A stretch of 64,000 nucleotides of DNA from Lepisosteus oculatus (GCF_040954835.1 NC_090696.1:76755722-76819721); one strand, 5' to 3'. Positions 44,001 to 53,600 are shown, counted from the stretch's first letter. Numbers and translations: made by a program. Notes: a model not told the origin generated them from the sequence alone.

Positions 44001-44737
44001 AGCAAAACAAACGAGAACGGCACCTCGAGGAAAATCAATAACAAAGCACTACCCATCAGTGGGGCATTCAGAAACCGACAGGGAGACTTCACCGGCTGCT
44101 CCATTACTACTAGTCATCCCCGCCAGCACGTTAATGAAGTCCTTACGAAACTAAATATTGGGTCGTATCCGACTTGGAGCGTTCTCTTATTGCAAACCCC
44201 TGCGGCTCCAGTTGTACAATCTGTCTACAGAGTGTAACATTGCTGGGGCTGCGTGTTTCTGTTTTTTTTTGTTAATCCATCCTCGCAACACTTTTTTTCC
44301 CCCTTTTCCTCAAGTTTATTCCCTGTTATGCTTCTGTAACTAAAAACAAAAAAAAAGCCATTCAGTCCAACATTACTGCGCACTAAACATTCAATCCACC
44401 CCACGGTGTTTTTCGTTAACAGCTATAGCCTCGCACGCTGTTCAGCTGAGTCAATTCCCAAATTCGTCAATGTGTAACATCTGTGTGACACCGTGCGCAT
44501 CTGACATTGCTAACTGCGCGCATATTCAGGGCTGACAGCGAGACTGAAGCGCACTCGGGCAGCTTCAGGACCTGCGGTCCCACAACGTGACTTGCTTGTC
44601 TGAGCCTTACCTATGCAGAGCTGGACAACATAGGCGTAGTAGGACCAAGCCACTATGATGGTGATAAAGAGGACCGGGATCCAATACAAAACTCTCTGAC
44701 ATCTCCGCTTTATACCGCCCGAGCCCGACGGCGCCAT
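19966..44737 (-). CDS. ZDHHC2: ZDHHC2, palmitoyltransferase (complete, 12 coding exons)
   Basis: Coding exons in gene order: 44611-44737, 34771-34797, 34137-34231, 33158-33278, 32649-32718, 32501-32533, 30484-30604, 29622-29754, 24304-24430, 22841-22939, 21627-21742, 19966-20006. They sum to 1110 nt, 369 aa plus TAG; the mammalian protein is 367 aa as I recall. It is a four-pass membrane S-acyltransferase of the endomembrane and plasma membrane that palmitoylates proteins on Cys. The zinc-binding cysteine-rich domain runs from [20 protein letters not shown] to the catalytic DHHC, with the catalytic Cys at residue 156. TM1 is about residues 16-38, TM2 about 53-75, and TM3 and TM4 flank [14 protein letters not shown] TTxE-like STLE and the PaCCT-like DKNGFSLG follow. 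The tail keeps SQSRLL and SNPAM, the positions of endosomal sorting signals described for ZDHHC2. Every splice site is GT-AG and the frame is intact. Confidence 0.97.
20007..21626 (-). other. ZDHHC2 intron 11
   Basis: 1.6 kb, AT-rich; I see no further element. Confidence 0.8.
21627..21742 (-). CDS. ZDHHC2: ZDHHC2 coding exon 11
   Basis: Acceptor GTTTGCAG, donor GTAAGA, 116 nt. It encodes [20 protein letters not shown] then [18 protein letters not shown]. The SQSRLL matches the SxxxLL sorting motif region; the acidic EGGDDKDK stretch differs from the mammalian tail. Confidence 0.95.
22181..22840. repeat. 47-bp minisatellite at the ZDHHC2 exon 10 donor
   Basis: Fourteen units begin with CAGTCAGGGCTC at 22201, 22248, 22295 and so on every 47 bases to 22765, with the last at 22813 after a one-base insertion. 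The array ends exactly where exon 10 begins. Units vary at a few positions (AGATTCAC, AGACTCAC, AGATTCAG, AGAATCAG). Units 1, 6 and 13 carry ACTCAC, a GTGAGT on the transcribed strand identical to the real donor carried by unit 14. Confidence 0.95.
22841..22939 (-). CDS. ZDHHC2: ZDHHC2 coding exon 10
   Basis: Acceptor CGCACACAG, donor GTGAGT, 99 nt. It encodes [20 protein letters not shown] and [12 protein letters not shown]. The donor is also the first base of a 47-bp minisatellite that fills the start of intron 10. Confidence 0.93.
22940..24303 (-). other. ZDHHC2 intron 9
   Basis: 1.4 kb. AT-rich except for a GC-rich patch at about 23690-23830 containing three long G-runs on the plus strand (23780-23805). 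No exon or clear transposon was recognised. Confidence 0.75.
23780..23806 (+). other. G-run cluster, potential G-quadruplex
   Basis: Three runs of five to six G separated by one or two bases, followed by GG runs. On the non-template view of the plus strand this could form a quadruplex; it lies on the strand opposite to the ZDHHC2 transcript. Confidence 0.4.
24304..24430 (-). CDS. ZDHHC2: ZDHHC2 coding exon 9
   Basis: Acceptor GACGTGAAG, donor GTTTGC (weak), 127 nt. It encodes [19 protein letters not shown] through YWFLPVFS, including the conserved NGFSLG region after TM4. Confidence 0.95.
25460..25760 (+). mobile_element. L2-type LINE reverse-transcriptase fragment
   Basis: Plus-strand translation from about 25480 gives [20 protein letters not shown] and then [19 protein letters not shown]. 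The first part matches the GVPQGSxLGP motif of LINE reverse transcriptases, and the continuation sits where the HCYADDTQ active-site block should be but is decayed. Only a short fragment survives, within ZDHHC2 intron 8 and antisense to it. Confidence 0.7.
26151..26280. repeat. Direct duplication flanking a copied 59-bp segment
   Basis: The sequence beginning AGCAGGGTACAAATATG occurs at 26151-26186 and again at 26245-26280. Between them lies a 59-base segment (26189-26247) that is nearly identical, with about one mismatch, to 25081-25139. The arrangement is B-A'-B with the A source 1.1 kb away. Confidence 0.85.
28750..28824 (-). repeat. tRNA-like sequence (pseudo-tRNA or SINE head)
   Basis: Minus strand: GGAGCCGTGTAGCTCAG (acceptor and A-box side), then a T-arm with CCTGG stem and GTTCAATC loop matching the B box. 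The 3' acceptor strand does not pair with the 5' strand at the usual place; a matching GGCTCC lies about 15 bases further on. It is therefore not an intact tRNA gene. Confidence 0.5.
29622..29754 (-). CDS. ZDHHC2: ZDHHC2 coding exon 8 (TM4)
   Basis: Acceptor CTTCCCAG, donor GTAAGG, 133 nt. It encodes [20 protein letters not shown] and on to [14 protein letters not shown]4 and the start of the TTxE-like motif. Confidence 0.97.
29755..30483 (-). other. ZDHHC2 intron 7
   Basis: 729 bases, AT-rich, nothing recognised. Confidence 0.8.
30484..30604 (-). CDS. ZDHHC2: ZDHHC2 coding exon 7 (TM3)
   Basis: Acceptor TTTGTCAG, donor GTAAGT, 121 nt. It encodes [20 protein letters not shown] through [10 protein letters not shown]: the end of the DHHC domain and TM3. 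Confidence 0.97.
30605..32500 (-). other. ZDHHC2 intron 6
   Basis: 1.9 kb. Contains a short retroelement-tail-like stretch at 30879-30925 (ACTTTATTGATCCCATGAGG followed by GAAATTGCC, common in fish repeats). Near 31385-31540 there are A-rich runs with a repeated ACCATAAAGAAAAAAA motif. No exon was recognised. Confidence 0.7.
30879..30925 (+). repeat. Short dispersed-repeat tail fragment
   Basis: ACTTTATTGATCCCATGAGG plus GAAATTGCC matches the tail found in a widespread fish retroelement family. It is isolated and short. Confidence 0.45.
32501..32533 (-). CDS. ZDHHC2: ZDHHC2 coding exon 6 (catalytic DHHC motif)
   Basis: A 33-nt exon, acceptor ATTTACAG, donor GTATGT. It encodes [10 protein letters not shown] plus two bases of the following Trp, and so carries the catalytic Cys156. 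Confidence 0.96.
32649..32718 (-). CDS. ZDHHC2: ZDHHC2 coding exon 5 (zinc-finger half of the cysteine-rich domain)
   Basis: Acceptor CTCCTCAG, donor GTATGA, 70 nt. It encodes [18 protein letters not shown] and SVCDK, holding most zinc ligands of the DHHC domain. Confidence 0.96.
32719..33157 (-). other. ZDHHC2 intron 4
   Basis: 439 bases with nothing recognised. The neighbouring intron 5 (32534-32648) is only 115 bases. Confidence 0.8.
33158..33278 (-). CDS. ZDHHC2: ZDHHC2 coding exon 4
   Basis: Acceptor GTTTGCAG, donor GTACAG, 121 nt. It encodes [19 protein letters not shown] through [11 protein letters not shown], the linker before the cysteine-rich domain. Confidence 0.96.
33279..34136 (-). 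other. ZDHHC2 intron 3
   Basis: 858 bases, AT-rich, nothing recognised. Confidence 0.8.
34137..34231 (-). CDS. ZDHHC2: ZDHHC2 coding exon 3 (TM2)
   Basis: Acceptor TTTTACAG, donor GTGAGT, 95 nt. It encodes [18 protein letters not shown] and [13 protein letters not shown], the second transmembrane segment and the start of the cytosolic loop. Confidence 0.95.
34232..34770 (-). other. ZDHHC2 intron 2
   Basis: 539 bases, AT-rich, nothing recognised. Confidence 0.8.
34771..34797 (-). CDS. ZDHHC2: ZDHHC2 coding exon 2 (27-nt microexon)
   Basis: Acceptor TTTCTTTCAG, donor GTAAGT. It supplies ESMENTGEK between TM1 and TM2, where the mammalian protein has VSMENTGEQ. It fits the phase on both sides exactly. 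Confidence 0.93.
35535..36130. repeat. Penelope-like retroelement tail cluster with hairpin
   Basis: Two copies of ACCTGAAGAAGGCTCCA...GGCCGAAACG occur at about 35604-35632 and 36021-36045, each flanked by pyrimidine-rich GTGTTTTC-type arms and followed by TTGCAGCCTA and GCAGCTGCC. A third, degraded GTGGAGAAAACTCCATAGG-type unit lies near 35885. The motif recalls terminal regions of Penelope-like elements in fish and amphibians. No reverse transcriptase or GIY-YIG domain is present. Confidence 0.6.
35540..35675. repeat. 52-base inverted repeat hairpin
   Basis: 35540-35591 is the reverse complement of 35624-35675 with about two mismatches. The 32-base loop region between them contains CTGAAGA, and GAAAC begins inside the right arm. 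Confidence 0.9.
38019..38283 (-). repeat. tRNA-derived SINE, copy 3 (minus strand)
   Basis: Reverse orientation of the family at 14600 and 18908. The tail GATAAGATCACTTTATTGGC is at low coordinates; GGATTTGAACCGGCAACC (complement of the B box) is near 38238-38255 and the head is at the high end. The orientation is the same as the ZDHHC2 transcript. Confidence 0.88.
39240..39650. other. CpG-rich patch in ZDHHC2 intron 1
   Basis: An abrupt GC- and CpG-rich segment in an AT-rich intron, with a 134-codon minus-strand open frame (39237-39641). The translation has no recognisable motif. It could be an enhancer-like CpG island, an unrecognised exon or a repeat remnant. Confidence 0.35.
41730..42295 (+). 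pseudogene. Tc1-like transposase relic
   Basis: Plus-strand reading gives decayed Tc1 landmarks in order: GTGGCAGCGCTGTGATATAC (the GGS..W.C region), GGAAATCCTAGAGGAGAACC (EILEENL), then [13 protein letters not shown] (the PDLNPIENLW block) and GAAGAATGGACAAACATTGC (EEWAKI), ending ATGTGCAAAGTTGGTAGAG. Stops interrupt every frame. The N-terminal DNA-binding part and both inverted repeats are absent, so it is a 5'-truncated relic of a different copy from 3599-5202. Confidence 0.8.
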
Positions 44738-45060
44738 CTTCAATTTGGACACCATGAAACTAAGCTAAGTCAACAGCTTCTCCTCACTGCATTGGTGCTG
44801 GGAGACAGCGTCCAGCCAGCAGAAAAATGTGGTCGGGTTTTCCCTCCCCCCTTTCCGCTGTTCCAGATCCGGCGCTGCAGCTCGGCGCCCGGCTCCGGTG
44901 CTCGCAGTGTTAAGTGGGCAGAACCGCCCCTTCTCGGTTTGTTGCCATGACGTCCCTCGGATGCTGCCCCCCGCATCTGCCGGACAACAGCCACCTCCCT
45001 TGCTGCCCGCATCCTCTAGCTGCGACCAAAACTCTTTGCGGGGGGGATAGAGGAATAAAA
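44480..45060 (-). promoter_or_regulatory. ZDHHC2: ZDHHC2 CpG-island promoter
   Basis: GC- and CpG-dense sequence spanning ZDHHC2 exon 1 and its upstream flank, in an otherwise AT-rich region. No TATA box is placed convincingly. Promoter function is inferred from position and composition. Confidence 0.7.
44611..44737 (-). CDS. ZDHHC2: ZDHHC2 coding exon 1
   Basis: Encodes [19 protein letters not shown] and TM1 up to VVQLCI, donor GTAAGG. The start at 44737 has a strong context (A at -3, G at +4) and matches the known MAPSG start. An in-frame ATG six codons upstream (44755) has T at -3 and is less likely. Confidence 0.95.
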
Positions 45061-46199
45061 GAAGGGGGAGTTTTTAAAATAAAAGCGTATGTGAAGATGC
45101 CGTGGTTTCTCCGAAATGTCTCAAGGCTGTCGTTTCACTATCAAGGATCCGGGGGAGCGTACAGATAGCAGTACAGTACTAATATTTCTTCACCTCGCCA
45201 AGAGTACGTTATTTTTACCGATGATCGCTCCTGTGGGACCAGCTCCGTTGCCTGAAAGTCGTCTGAAATGCACAAAACGGAGTGAGTGGCAGCGTTTCGT
45301 GCCCGGAACTGGACGATCAAGACGGCACGTTTTCTGCCTTCTTTTGGCCTGAGCGAAAAATGCACACAAAAAAAAAAATCAAAAGTGCATTTTGATTGAC
45401 CTTGCTATGTACTCTCATTGCACTCCAAGTACAAAGTTAAAATGCGCTCAAGACTAATCTACAGAATCTGAATGCACATGATGCACTTACACTGTGCCCC
45501 AGCCTGAGCCACCATGATTAAACTTTTTCTAAACTATACATGACATGTATATGACATGACATGGGCCCAGGGGCTGGGAATTGTGCTTTGTACGGCAGAG
45601 TACCACCTCTGTCTCGGACAGGCCTGATACTCGACAGGGCCAAGCTAGAGACACTCAACTATCAGGGCAGTCACTGTAATACAGCTGTGCCAGAAGTCCT
45701 GGGTTGTGAAGGAGCTGTTACAGCTGTGTGAGCTATGGAACAAAACCTGAAAGTAAACATGAATACATGTATGAAATAACAGTTCAGTTCTCTTTGTGGA
45801 CAAGTGGGCATATGAGTCATGTCCTCATATCCTAATATCCTACCAAACCATTAAAGAACTCCCAGGCAGGCTGTGTTTCAGAGGTGATTACAGAGGTGAG
45901 GTGTAACATCAGTCTGATCAGATAGTCCTAGATGACTGTGAAGATATGGGAAGTCTCAGCCCGCAGAATATGGTGTAGCTCTGGTGTGTGATAGTGATTC
46001 AGTGACTTTCTGTGGCCAGGCTTGGTTTATCTTTGTCCTCGAACCTCTCCCCGGGAATTCTTCAGGCGGTCCAAACTGGCAGACATTAGCCAGGTCTGCT
46101 GTTGCCTTCAGCGGTGTACCGAGAAGCAGGCGCTCCAGGCAATTCCATCTCCTGCGAGGCCCTTCACAACAGCACGCCGAGGGCCTTAAAGTCTTTAAA

Positions 46200-46460
46200 G
46201 CCCCCAGGAATGGAATCTCTTTAGTCTTGAACAGGGCAGACTGCGAGGAGACCTGCTTACAAGGGTTTTAAAATCCTCAAGGGCCCTGATGCTGTCAACC
46301 CAGTGGATTTATACAGAACGAACAAGAACCAGGGAAAGCACAACAGGCACTTGTTTACCCAGAGGAGTGTGAAGGTCTGGAGCAATCTGCCCAAGAACGT
46401 TGTTGAAGCCGATAACCCAGACTCTTTCAAGACATGGCTGGATGAGATCGAATGACTACT
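46200..46460 (+). mobile_element. CR1/L2-like LINE reverse-transcriptase C-terminal remnant
   Basis: Plus-strand frames give FKILKGPDAVNPVDLYRTN, then HNRHLFTQRSVKVWSNLPKN and VVEADNPDSFKTWLDEIE. This is the typical C-terminal pattern (FxxRxVxxWNxLPxxVVxAxxxxxFKxxLD) of CR1/L2 reverse transcriptases. The catalytic domain is absent. Confidence 0.75.
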
Positions 46461-49249
46461 GAGTACCAAATGAGTACAAGGTAGTTTGGGCACACGGCAT
46501 GCTCTTATGTAAGCTTTCCTAGGTCATATTCCCATAAAACATGGGACGCTCCTTAGACGTGGTAGAAACCTGAAATTAATTAAATTGTTCACTTTCTTCA
46601 CACTGAGAGAGCACAAACCCTGCCCCTCTGTACTGCTTTAAAACTCAGGACACCCCCCCAGTAAAACATCAGGTCTGGTAGGTAACAGGTAACAGCAGTT
46701 ATTGCTTATGGGTTGTCCAGCCACTTTGTTGGAGTACCCTTTGACCCCTGTAGGTAGCATATCTGACTCTCTATGTCTCTGTCACAGAGGCGCGATCACA
46801 GTTCCGCAGCCTGCAGCTGGCCAGCTCCATGCTTGCGTCCGAGGGACAGTGGGACCCACTGACCAGTTTGTTTATGGTCCAGTACCTGGTTTGGTTCAGC
46901 AGATGCTGCTTTAGGAGAGACAGCACATGAGGATGAGCCAGTCAGTCCCCAGCAGAAAGAGTTGTGAGGGTTTTGTAAAAATTGGTCTAGGAAGTGGGGA
47001 GCAGACAACAGTGAAGGTGTACGTGTTGTGTGTGAGTTTGAGTCTGGGGAACCCCTGGCCTTCTCGTCATAGTCCTTACAAGACACAGCAGCAATCTGCA
47101 GGATGCCGTGACATCCTAACAATAAACTATTACCCCACCACCTGTTTACATCTGGCGTATTGGATGTGTTCCTGAAAAAGAAAACACAGAGCTTTGTATT
47201 TCAGTTCATCTTCATCAAAATAACAACACCCAACGTGAACATGAATATCCTGTCCAATACTGCCGGAGATCATCTCCCAACTGTGCTCATGGAAAAGAAA
47301 AAACATGGAAATGGAATAAGTGAACCACATGACAGCAGATAAATACAGTTCTGCAGGGCTGTAATTCAGCTTCACTCGAGCAGAAAGACGAACGGGGTCC
47401 AATCTTTCCCGCATTCCTCATTCCGAATGTATGAAGACCATAAATCTGAAAATGTGGAAACAAAGTTTTGGGTTTTTTTTTAGTTTTACAGGCCTTGAGC
47501 CTTGTTAGACAGAAGTATCCCCTTAATAACAAAGACTCTTTTAACGGACTTTCAAAATAATTTATTCATGCAGAGAGTGCAACACACTTTGGGAGTAACA
47601 TTCCTTTTTATGTAAAAGTGACAGTTTTATGGTAAAAGAAATGTTTAAAATGTTTAGCTGTCATGTTTTGCAGCATTCAAAGCATACAATTCACACTGCT
47701 TTGAAGGTGGCTACATGCGTGAGACACAGACCTCAACAAATATAAATGGTGAATATGAGAAATTAAGAGAGAAAGTATCAATAAACACTAATACTTAAAG
47801 AAGCACTTAAATCTATTTATATTTCCCCATTATTTGTCCAATTCTGTGTGTACAACCATGTGTATCCAACCCCAATATAAAATGTAATTTTGTCATGTGT
47901 ACTTTTACCTGATAAATGTTTGTGCAAGAAAACTTTCTAATAGGTTTTTTAAGGCTGATGTTAAGAAAACATACAGCAGATATATAGCAGAAAAAGTATA
48001 GTAGCAGAGCAATATACTTCTGTGCCAATGAGCAAACCTCTGCACTCTTATACAAACTTATAAGCACTGAGGACTCTATTTTAAAACTAGAGGCAGAAAC
48101 AATGCCTTAAAATATGTAGAACACAAATACTACAGCAGAATTGTAAGAATAAAATAAAAGCACATACAGTATACTAAAGTATAACTGCAACAATGCAAAA
48201 ACAGTAGACAAATGCTAAAACACACTTTTAGTGTTTAAATGATAAAATCTCTATCAATCTGTAGATATTAGAAAATATGGTTATGTTCTTTAAATTGCAT
48301 GTGCTCTTATACATGCATGCAAAACAATTTCAACAATATTTTAAGACTTGAGAGGAAATAAATATTGCATTGTAATAAGTGAACGTGCCGAGCCTCTAAA
48401 GCTGATCTTTAAGTGGTGATCTTTAAGCTCTCTGTGTGTGAGGAATGTGTGTGTCCTATAGACAGACTATCTGGATTTATGCTGGCTAAGCTTTGTAACT
48501 AATGACAACTGCCCTTGTTATATTGCATCAGAGCAGCAACAAGGCACATAGAAAAACTCATTCTTGTGTGGTTGTTTTATGTAAAAAAAAAGACTTAAGA
48601 AGTTTAATAAATCACTTAAACTGTAGCATAATTAAAATAAATATAATAACCACCGCGCCGGTGTTCAACATTCAGCACATTCGGGCGGGTCCTGAGCTTA
48701 ACGTTGCTGCTGTAACTTTCTCTAAACTGACAGGGCTAGCCGGTACACGGAAAAAACAGCAGGCAAAAGGGTGCCCCGTTTCGAGACCCCCCAGCGGATG
48801 AGTTCAGGGGGATACCGCAACGAGCACATTTTCAGAAACGCTACAAAATTCATCAGAGGAGCTTCAAGTCCTCAGTTAGCTTTCTGTCTTGCCTGAATTT
48901 TAGATGCCAAAAGTGAGAATACGAATTTCGAGCTTGGACGTGTCGATTCTTACCATACCTTCAAATTAAAATCACGCTGCGATAAAGCACTATCTCTAAA
49001 TGCTCCAAACGGATGTCACAATATTCTGGGCACATTTTCTGCTGGTAGTTCTCTTTACAAACGCCCTCTGCGGAGACCAACCCATCATCATCATTTGCAA
49101 TCATGTAACTTGAGTAGAAAAGACAACTGCTGAAATCAAGCTTTGTGGGGGGAACGTCAAAATAATGTTCTCGCTTAACCGTAATTTAAGGTGTAGATAT
49201 TTTTGAAGAAGATAGTTTGTGAACTCCCAGCGTAGCAGAATTGCACAGC

Positions 49250-49700
49250 TTCGCGCTTGAAGCCCAGGCGAGAGACTGAGTCGCGAAGCCCCGGGGTTTC
49301 GGCCGTCAAGCGGCTGCGCCTCCCGGGAGATCACAGTGCAAAGGCAACGCGCCCGTCAGTTCGTCTTGGGAAAAACCCGTCACACTTTCTTCTGAAACCT
49401 CCTCCACAGCTCTCCCACCTGTCTCCGGACTTGGACCCGCACACACGCGGCGAAGGCAGACGGTGTGCCCGACGGCTTCGCCTGGCGGAGAGGAATTTCA
49501 CAGGGGGGGAAAAACATCATTATTACGAACCGAATGGAAGCAGTTTCGTTCCTACTATACCCCGTGACGGTCCCCTTCTGACAATCTGGCAAATTTGAAA
49601 ATGCACATTTCTGGGGGGAGGGTCCTTTTAAACCCATGCTCTGGGCTCTACCTGCAAAGCGTTCGGCGGCATCAGGACGGGCAGTGGGTTATCTAGGGAG
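49250..49700. promoter_or_regulatory. Orphan CpG island-like block
   Basis: CpG-dense (for example GTCGCGAAGCCCCGGGG and ACACACGCGGCGAAGG), about 1 kb downstream of the last MICU3 coding exon and 4.5 kb upstream of the ZDHHC2 start. It contains no recognisable coding exon. It may be an upstream ZDHHC2 promoter or a regulatory island. Confidence 0.4.
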
Positions 49701-50179
49701 CGCTTGTCCGGACACAGACGAGAAACGCAGTGTCAGCATGACCGTCCCCACTGGTTTCTAAGTGCCCTGTGAGAACAGCACTCGCTGTTTGGGTACTAAC
49801 GTTCCCGTCTGAAACGCTGGGATCATAAATACCGTTGTGCTGCCCACACGTAGTTGTAAATACTGCCTGGCTACGAGGGTGTAGAGTATATTAAGGCAGT
49901 AACCACATGTAATGCTGTAATATGGGAGTCTGTACTATGAGAAATAAGGTAGAGCAACCCGATTCGATTAATATAAGTGGTGAGAGATAGTAAGGTGAAA
50001 TCTATAGGTAAATCAGAACGTCTTTTGGATTCTTATAAATGAATAAAAGTATGCACAGAGAAATTTGAAAACTATCCCAACGCTCTAAAAATGGAGCACA
50101 ATTCTGACTTCAACATAAAGAACTTCTGTTTTCTAAACAATCAAACTTGAGGAACCAAACACGACCTGCGACAGAGTTC

Positions 50180-50400
50180 ATGCCTTATTTATACCGGCTC
50201 TGGGAGTGATTTATTACTGAGAGCAGGAGGCACCTCTTTACCCAAAGGGTTGTGGGTGGGTGGAACAAGGCTCCTACCCAGCCCAGCTATTGAAACCGAT
50301 ATCCTGGTTTCTTTCATGGGATCAGTAAGCGACTGACTGTGAAACGGGCCAGACGGTTCGAAAAGGCTCCTCTCGTTGGTAACTGGTATGTGATGAAGCA
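50180..50400 (+). repeat. LINE-derived 3' fragment, family shared with 53240-53545
   Basis: Reads ACCTCTTTACCCAAAGGG, TTGTGGGTGGGTGGAACAAG, GGTTTCTTTCATGGG and CGAAAAGGCTCCTCTCGTTG. This is the same order of blocks as 53340-53520 (RRLFFTQRVVGIWKEL in translation) and resembles a common fish LINE 3' end. Confidence 0.6.
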
Positions 50401-50616
50401 ACTAATGCATTTTTTTTTAAAACTTTCTGGTTCCTCCACTGCAGCAGAAGAGCCCTGATGTGCAACAGTGGTCACTGCACCCCCAGAACTGAGCTGACTC
50501 GGGCCTGGAGAGGAACACGGCGTTCAGGAACGAACTGAAAGCATGTTAAACAGCGGGAGGCCTCCTGTGATTTAACATGGGTGCAGAGAGCAGAATCGCT
50601 CACAAAGAGTACTTAC

Positions 50617-50685
50617 TTATCTGCTGAGCAGCTCCTTTTTCATACAGGATTTGAAGGTAGTGTACCGCTCTACAGTTTTGTACCC
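50617..50685 (-). CDS. MICU3: MICU3 last coding exon with stop
   Basis: Acceptor CCGTGCAG. The 69-nt exon encodes GYKTVERYTTFKSCMKKELL, then SR and TAA at 50617-50619; it is too short to be found as an open frame. Confidence 0.93.
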   Translation of the reverse strand, partial: GYKTVERYTTFKSCMKKELLSR

Positions 50686-53600
50686 CTGCACGGCAGAAGC
50701 ATGGAAGAGCAGGACAGAGGCCAGTGATGCAGAGTGAAGCCGTGGTGGCACCGGAGACAGGCAGGGAAAGAGGAAAAGACAGGATCTCTTTCATTAACTG
50801 TGAAGCTGGCGAAGCACAGTGTTCATGTTCGCATTTCTATTGCATTCAAGGGTTAGATTTGGAGCACTCTCCTGCCATAGCACCGGCGGAGGCCCTTAAT
50901 TAAGATGATGCAGACACCCAGCAGCACAAACGCAGGGCAGGAAGACCAGAGCGCACAGGAAAAGGTAACTGTCAGTGGGGCTCTTTAAGATTTCAAAGAA
51001 CAGCTGTTGCCTGCATCCAGGTGTGATTCAAGAGGTGCAAAGACTATGCAGGCTCATTGCTCAAAGAGTCATGTAGCAAACTGCATCTCTCCAGAAATGA
51101 AAACCTGTCTGACTTACTATTGTCCTACTTCCCACCTCGCAACCCCTGTTCATCTGGTCTGCTGTCTGTCCCCCAAGGCCTTCTACTCCCTAGGGGTGAC
51201 AGGGCCTTCTCCTGCTGCACCCCAAAGCTCTGGAGTCCTATCCTCAAGGATATCGGAGAGTCACCTGCCCCGAGCTCGTTCAAATCTAGACTTAAATCTA
51301 TCTTCTTTAGAAGGGCTTTTATTTAAGTGGCTCTGAGCCTGCCTCTTTGCTTTCTTTCTCTCTTCCAAACTCTCCCTGTAACTCATCAGAATCTCTTTTG
51401 GATTCTTATAAATGAATAAAGCATGTATTGTATTCCAGTGTATTCCAAACCCTCACTGTAATTCATTAGAATCTCTTTTGGATTCTTATAAATTAATTTT
51501 GGATTCTTCTATATGTAACTGGTTAATTCTGCTACCTCTTCCCATTTTCTTCTGTAAGATGATTTGAGAAGCCACTTTTATAAAGAAAACGTTTATAATA
51601 ATCATGCATTCCGAATCTGCGGTATTAGAAGCAGCCTTTCACTTGCAATAATTATCCCCACCACTAGATGGGAGCACAGCACCTTAAACAGGAACCGAGT
51701 GTGCAACATGCACAACTATTCTTCCTCTCAACAACACAACTTAGTCTTTGAGTGCAGAGATACAATTTTCTTAACTTTGGGAAATGCTTAAACTGGGAAG
51801 TGCTTAAAACATGATTTGTGGTTCAGTAAACCAGTATTTTTTCTCAGTTTCCTTTTCTGTAATTTTACAAAATAAATTTGCATTTGTCATTTAAAACAGG
51901 TAACACAGGTGAATTAAGTAAAAGTAAGATTAAAGGTGAGGTGCTATATGATGTTAAAAAACTGTGAACTCCAGAGATGACATGGTAAATGTGAAAATTA
52001 TTATAATTTCCTGATTATTTTTTTGGCTAGGAAAACAAATCAGGTAACCCTGGCTTTGCAATTTAAAAACAAATAGAAATTGTGATCTGAATTACTATAA
52101 ATTACTGCTGGTTCACTGTGCATTAACACCACGATTGTTTTCACAAGGAAGACCAAAGGAGAGGCTGGAGTAGCCTTGAGAGTTTGAACATCACAGTGTA
52201 TCGAGGTTTAAGATGAGTGCCGGGTCAGAGAAGTGGCGCTACTGTTCACACCTTGAATGCATTCTGTGGATTATGGTTTTCCCCAAAACCCACTACAGAC
52301 GTTCTCAAGCTGTTTACAAGATCATTACCCATCTCTCACCCATAACACTGTAAAATCAAGGTAAAACAAATGTACACAACACTGCACCACACATGGTCCA
52401 TCCCTACCCGAGAACCGCGGTACAGTCTGTCCTTCATGATGCCAATGAACTCCTTGTAGCTCAGCTGGTCGTCACGGTCAACATCGAAGATCTTGAACAC
52501 TGTGTTCACCAAGTGGTGCGTGAGTTTCAGTCCTGTGGCCACATAAACTGCACGCTTGAACTCATCTGTACAGATCACATTTAGAAAAAATTACGCAGTT
52601 TCATTTTGTTTTCCTGGTCCCAGAAGAAATTCAAAAACTGGAAAGCAGACAAACAACAAATTGCATGTTGTCCATCTGAGAAAGTACTCAGGACAGCTGC
52701 TTCACCAATTTATAGTAAAAAAGAACACATTACAGATTATGAAACACATAACTGTAAGAGCAACAGATTCGAACAAAAGCAAAATACGTGCAATAGCCAT
52801 AACAAATCTGACAGTGAAAGACTGAAAGAGAAAATTAAAATCAAACCTTGACCGATTGACCGGTTTGCAAAGTTGTACATTTGCATCGCAATTGCAAAAT
52901 CTTCCAAGTTGTTCAGGAACTGGAAAAATGATCTGAACTCATCGAATGTGATCCCCTACAAAGAAAAAGAAATGAAAAGGGAAAATACATCTTTAGATTT
53001 CTGCGTTCCATCTCTTACCAATTCAAAGGTTTTAAAATATTCATCACATATAAAAAATACTTTTAAAAGCTTCCAGGTTTTTAAGCCAAACACTTGTTTA
53101 TACAATGGTATGACTAAACCTCCGCAGGTTAATGCAAGATCTATGCACCACTACAACAAAGAGCAAACAGACACACTTCCTGGCTCAAAGGAAAGCCATA
53201 CGCTGACAGAATAAAAACTGTCTTGAACTAAGGGGAGTCAAGTATTTAAAATCCTCAAAGGTGCTGACAAAGCCAACAATTAACTTTCATCAGAAACAAC
53301 AGAGAACCACAAACCAGAGGAAGAAGTGGAAACTATGTGGAAGTGCATTTAAAACTGAGACCAGGAGGCTCTTCTTTACACAGAGGGTAGTGGGAATCTG
53401 GAAGGAGCTACACAGCCGAAACCCCGGCTTCTTTCAAGACCTCTCTGGATCCTGGGATCGATTAGCTACTTGTAACCGAACAAGCTCGATGGACTGAAGG
53501 GGCCTTCTCTCGTTTGTCCCCCTTCCTATGTTCTTATGCACTTACAGCACGTGAAAATCTAAAGGTCAGAAGTCAGAGATGAATTTAAGGATTTTCTCCT

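Larger units (their letters stand above)
34798..44610 (-). other. ZDHHC2 intron 1
   Basis: A 9.8-kb first intron. Holds the Penelope-like cluster (35535-36130), a minus-strand SINE (38019-38283), a CpG-rich patch (39240-39650) and a Tc1 relic (41730-42295). Nothing coding was recognised elsewhere. Confidence 0.8.
45061..50616. other. Intergenic region between ZDHHC2 5' end and MICU3 3' end
   Basis: 5.5 kb. Contains a CR1/L2-like LINE remnant (46200-46460), a second CpG-rich block (49250-49700) and another LINE-derived fragment (50180-50400). The MICU3 3'UTR must occupy the upper end, but no single poly(A) signal stands out. The stretch 47500-48600 is AT-rich with nothing recognised. Confidence 0.7.

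Noticed and set aside
49257..49598. 113-codon plus-strand open frame in the orphan CpG island
   Set aside because: Composition-driven frame with no recognisable motif; no splice signals link it to another exon.
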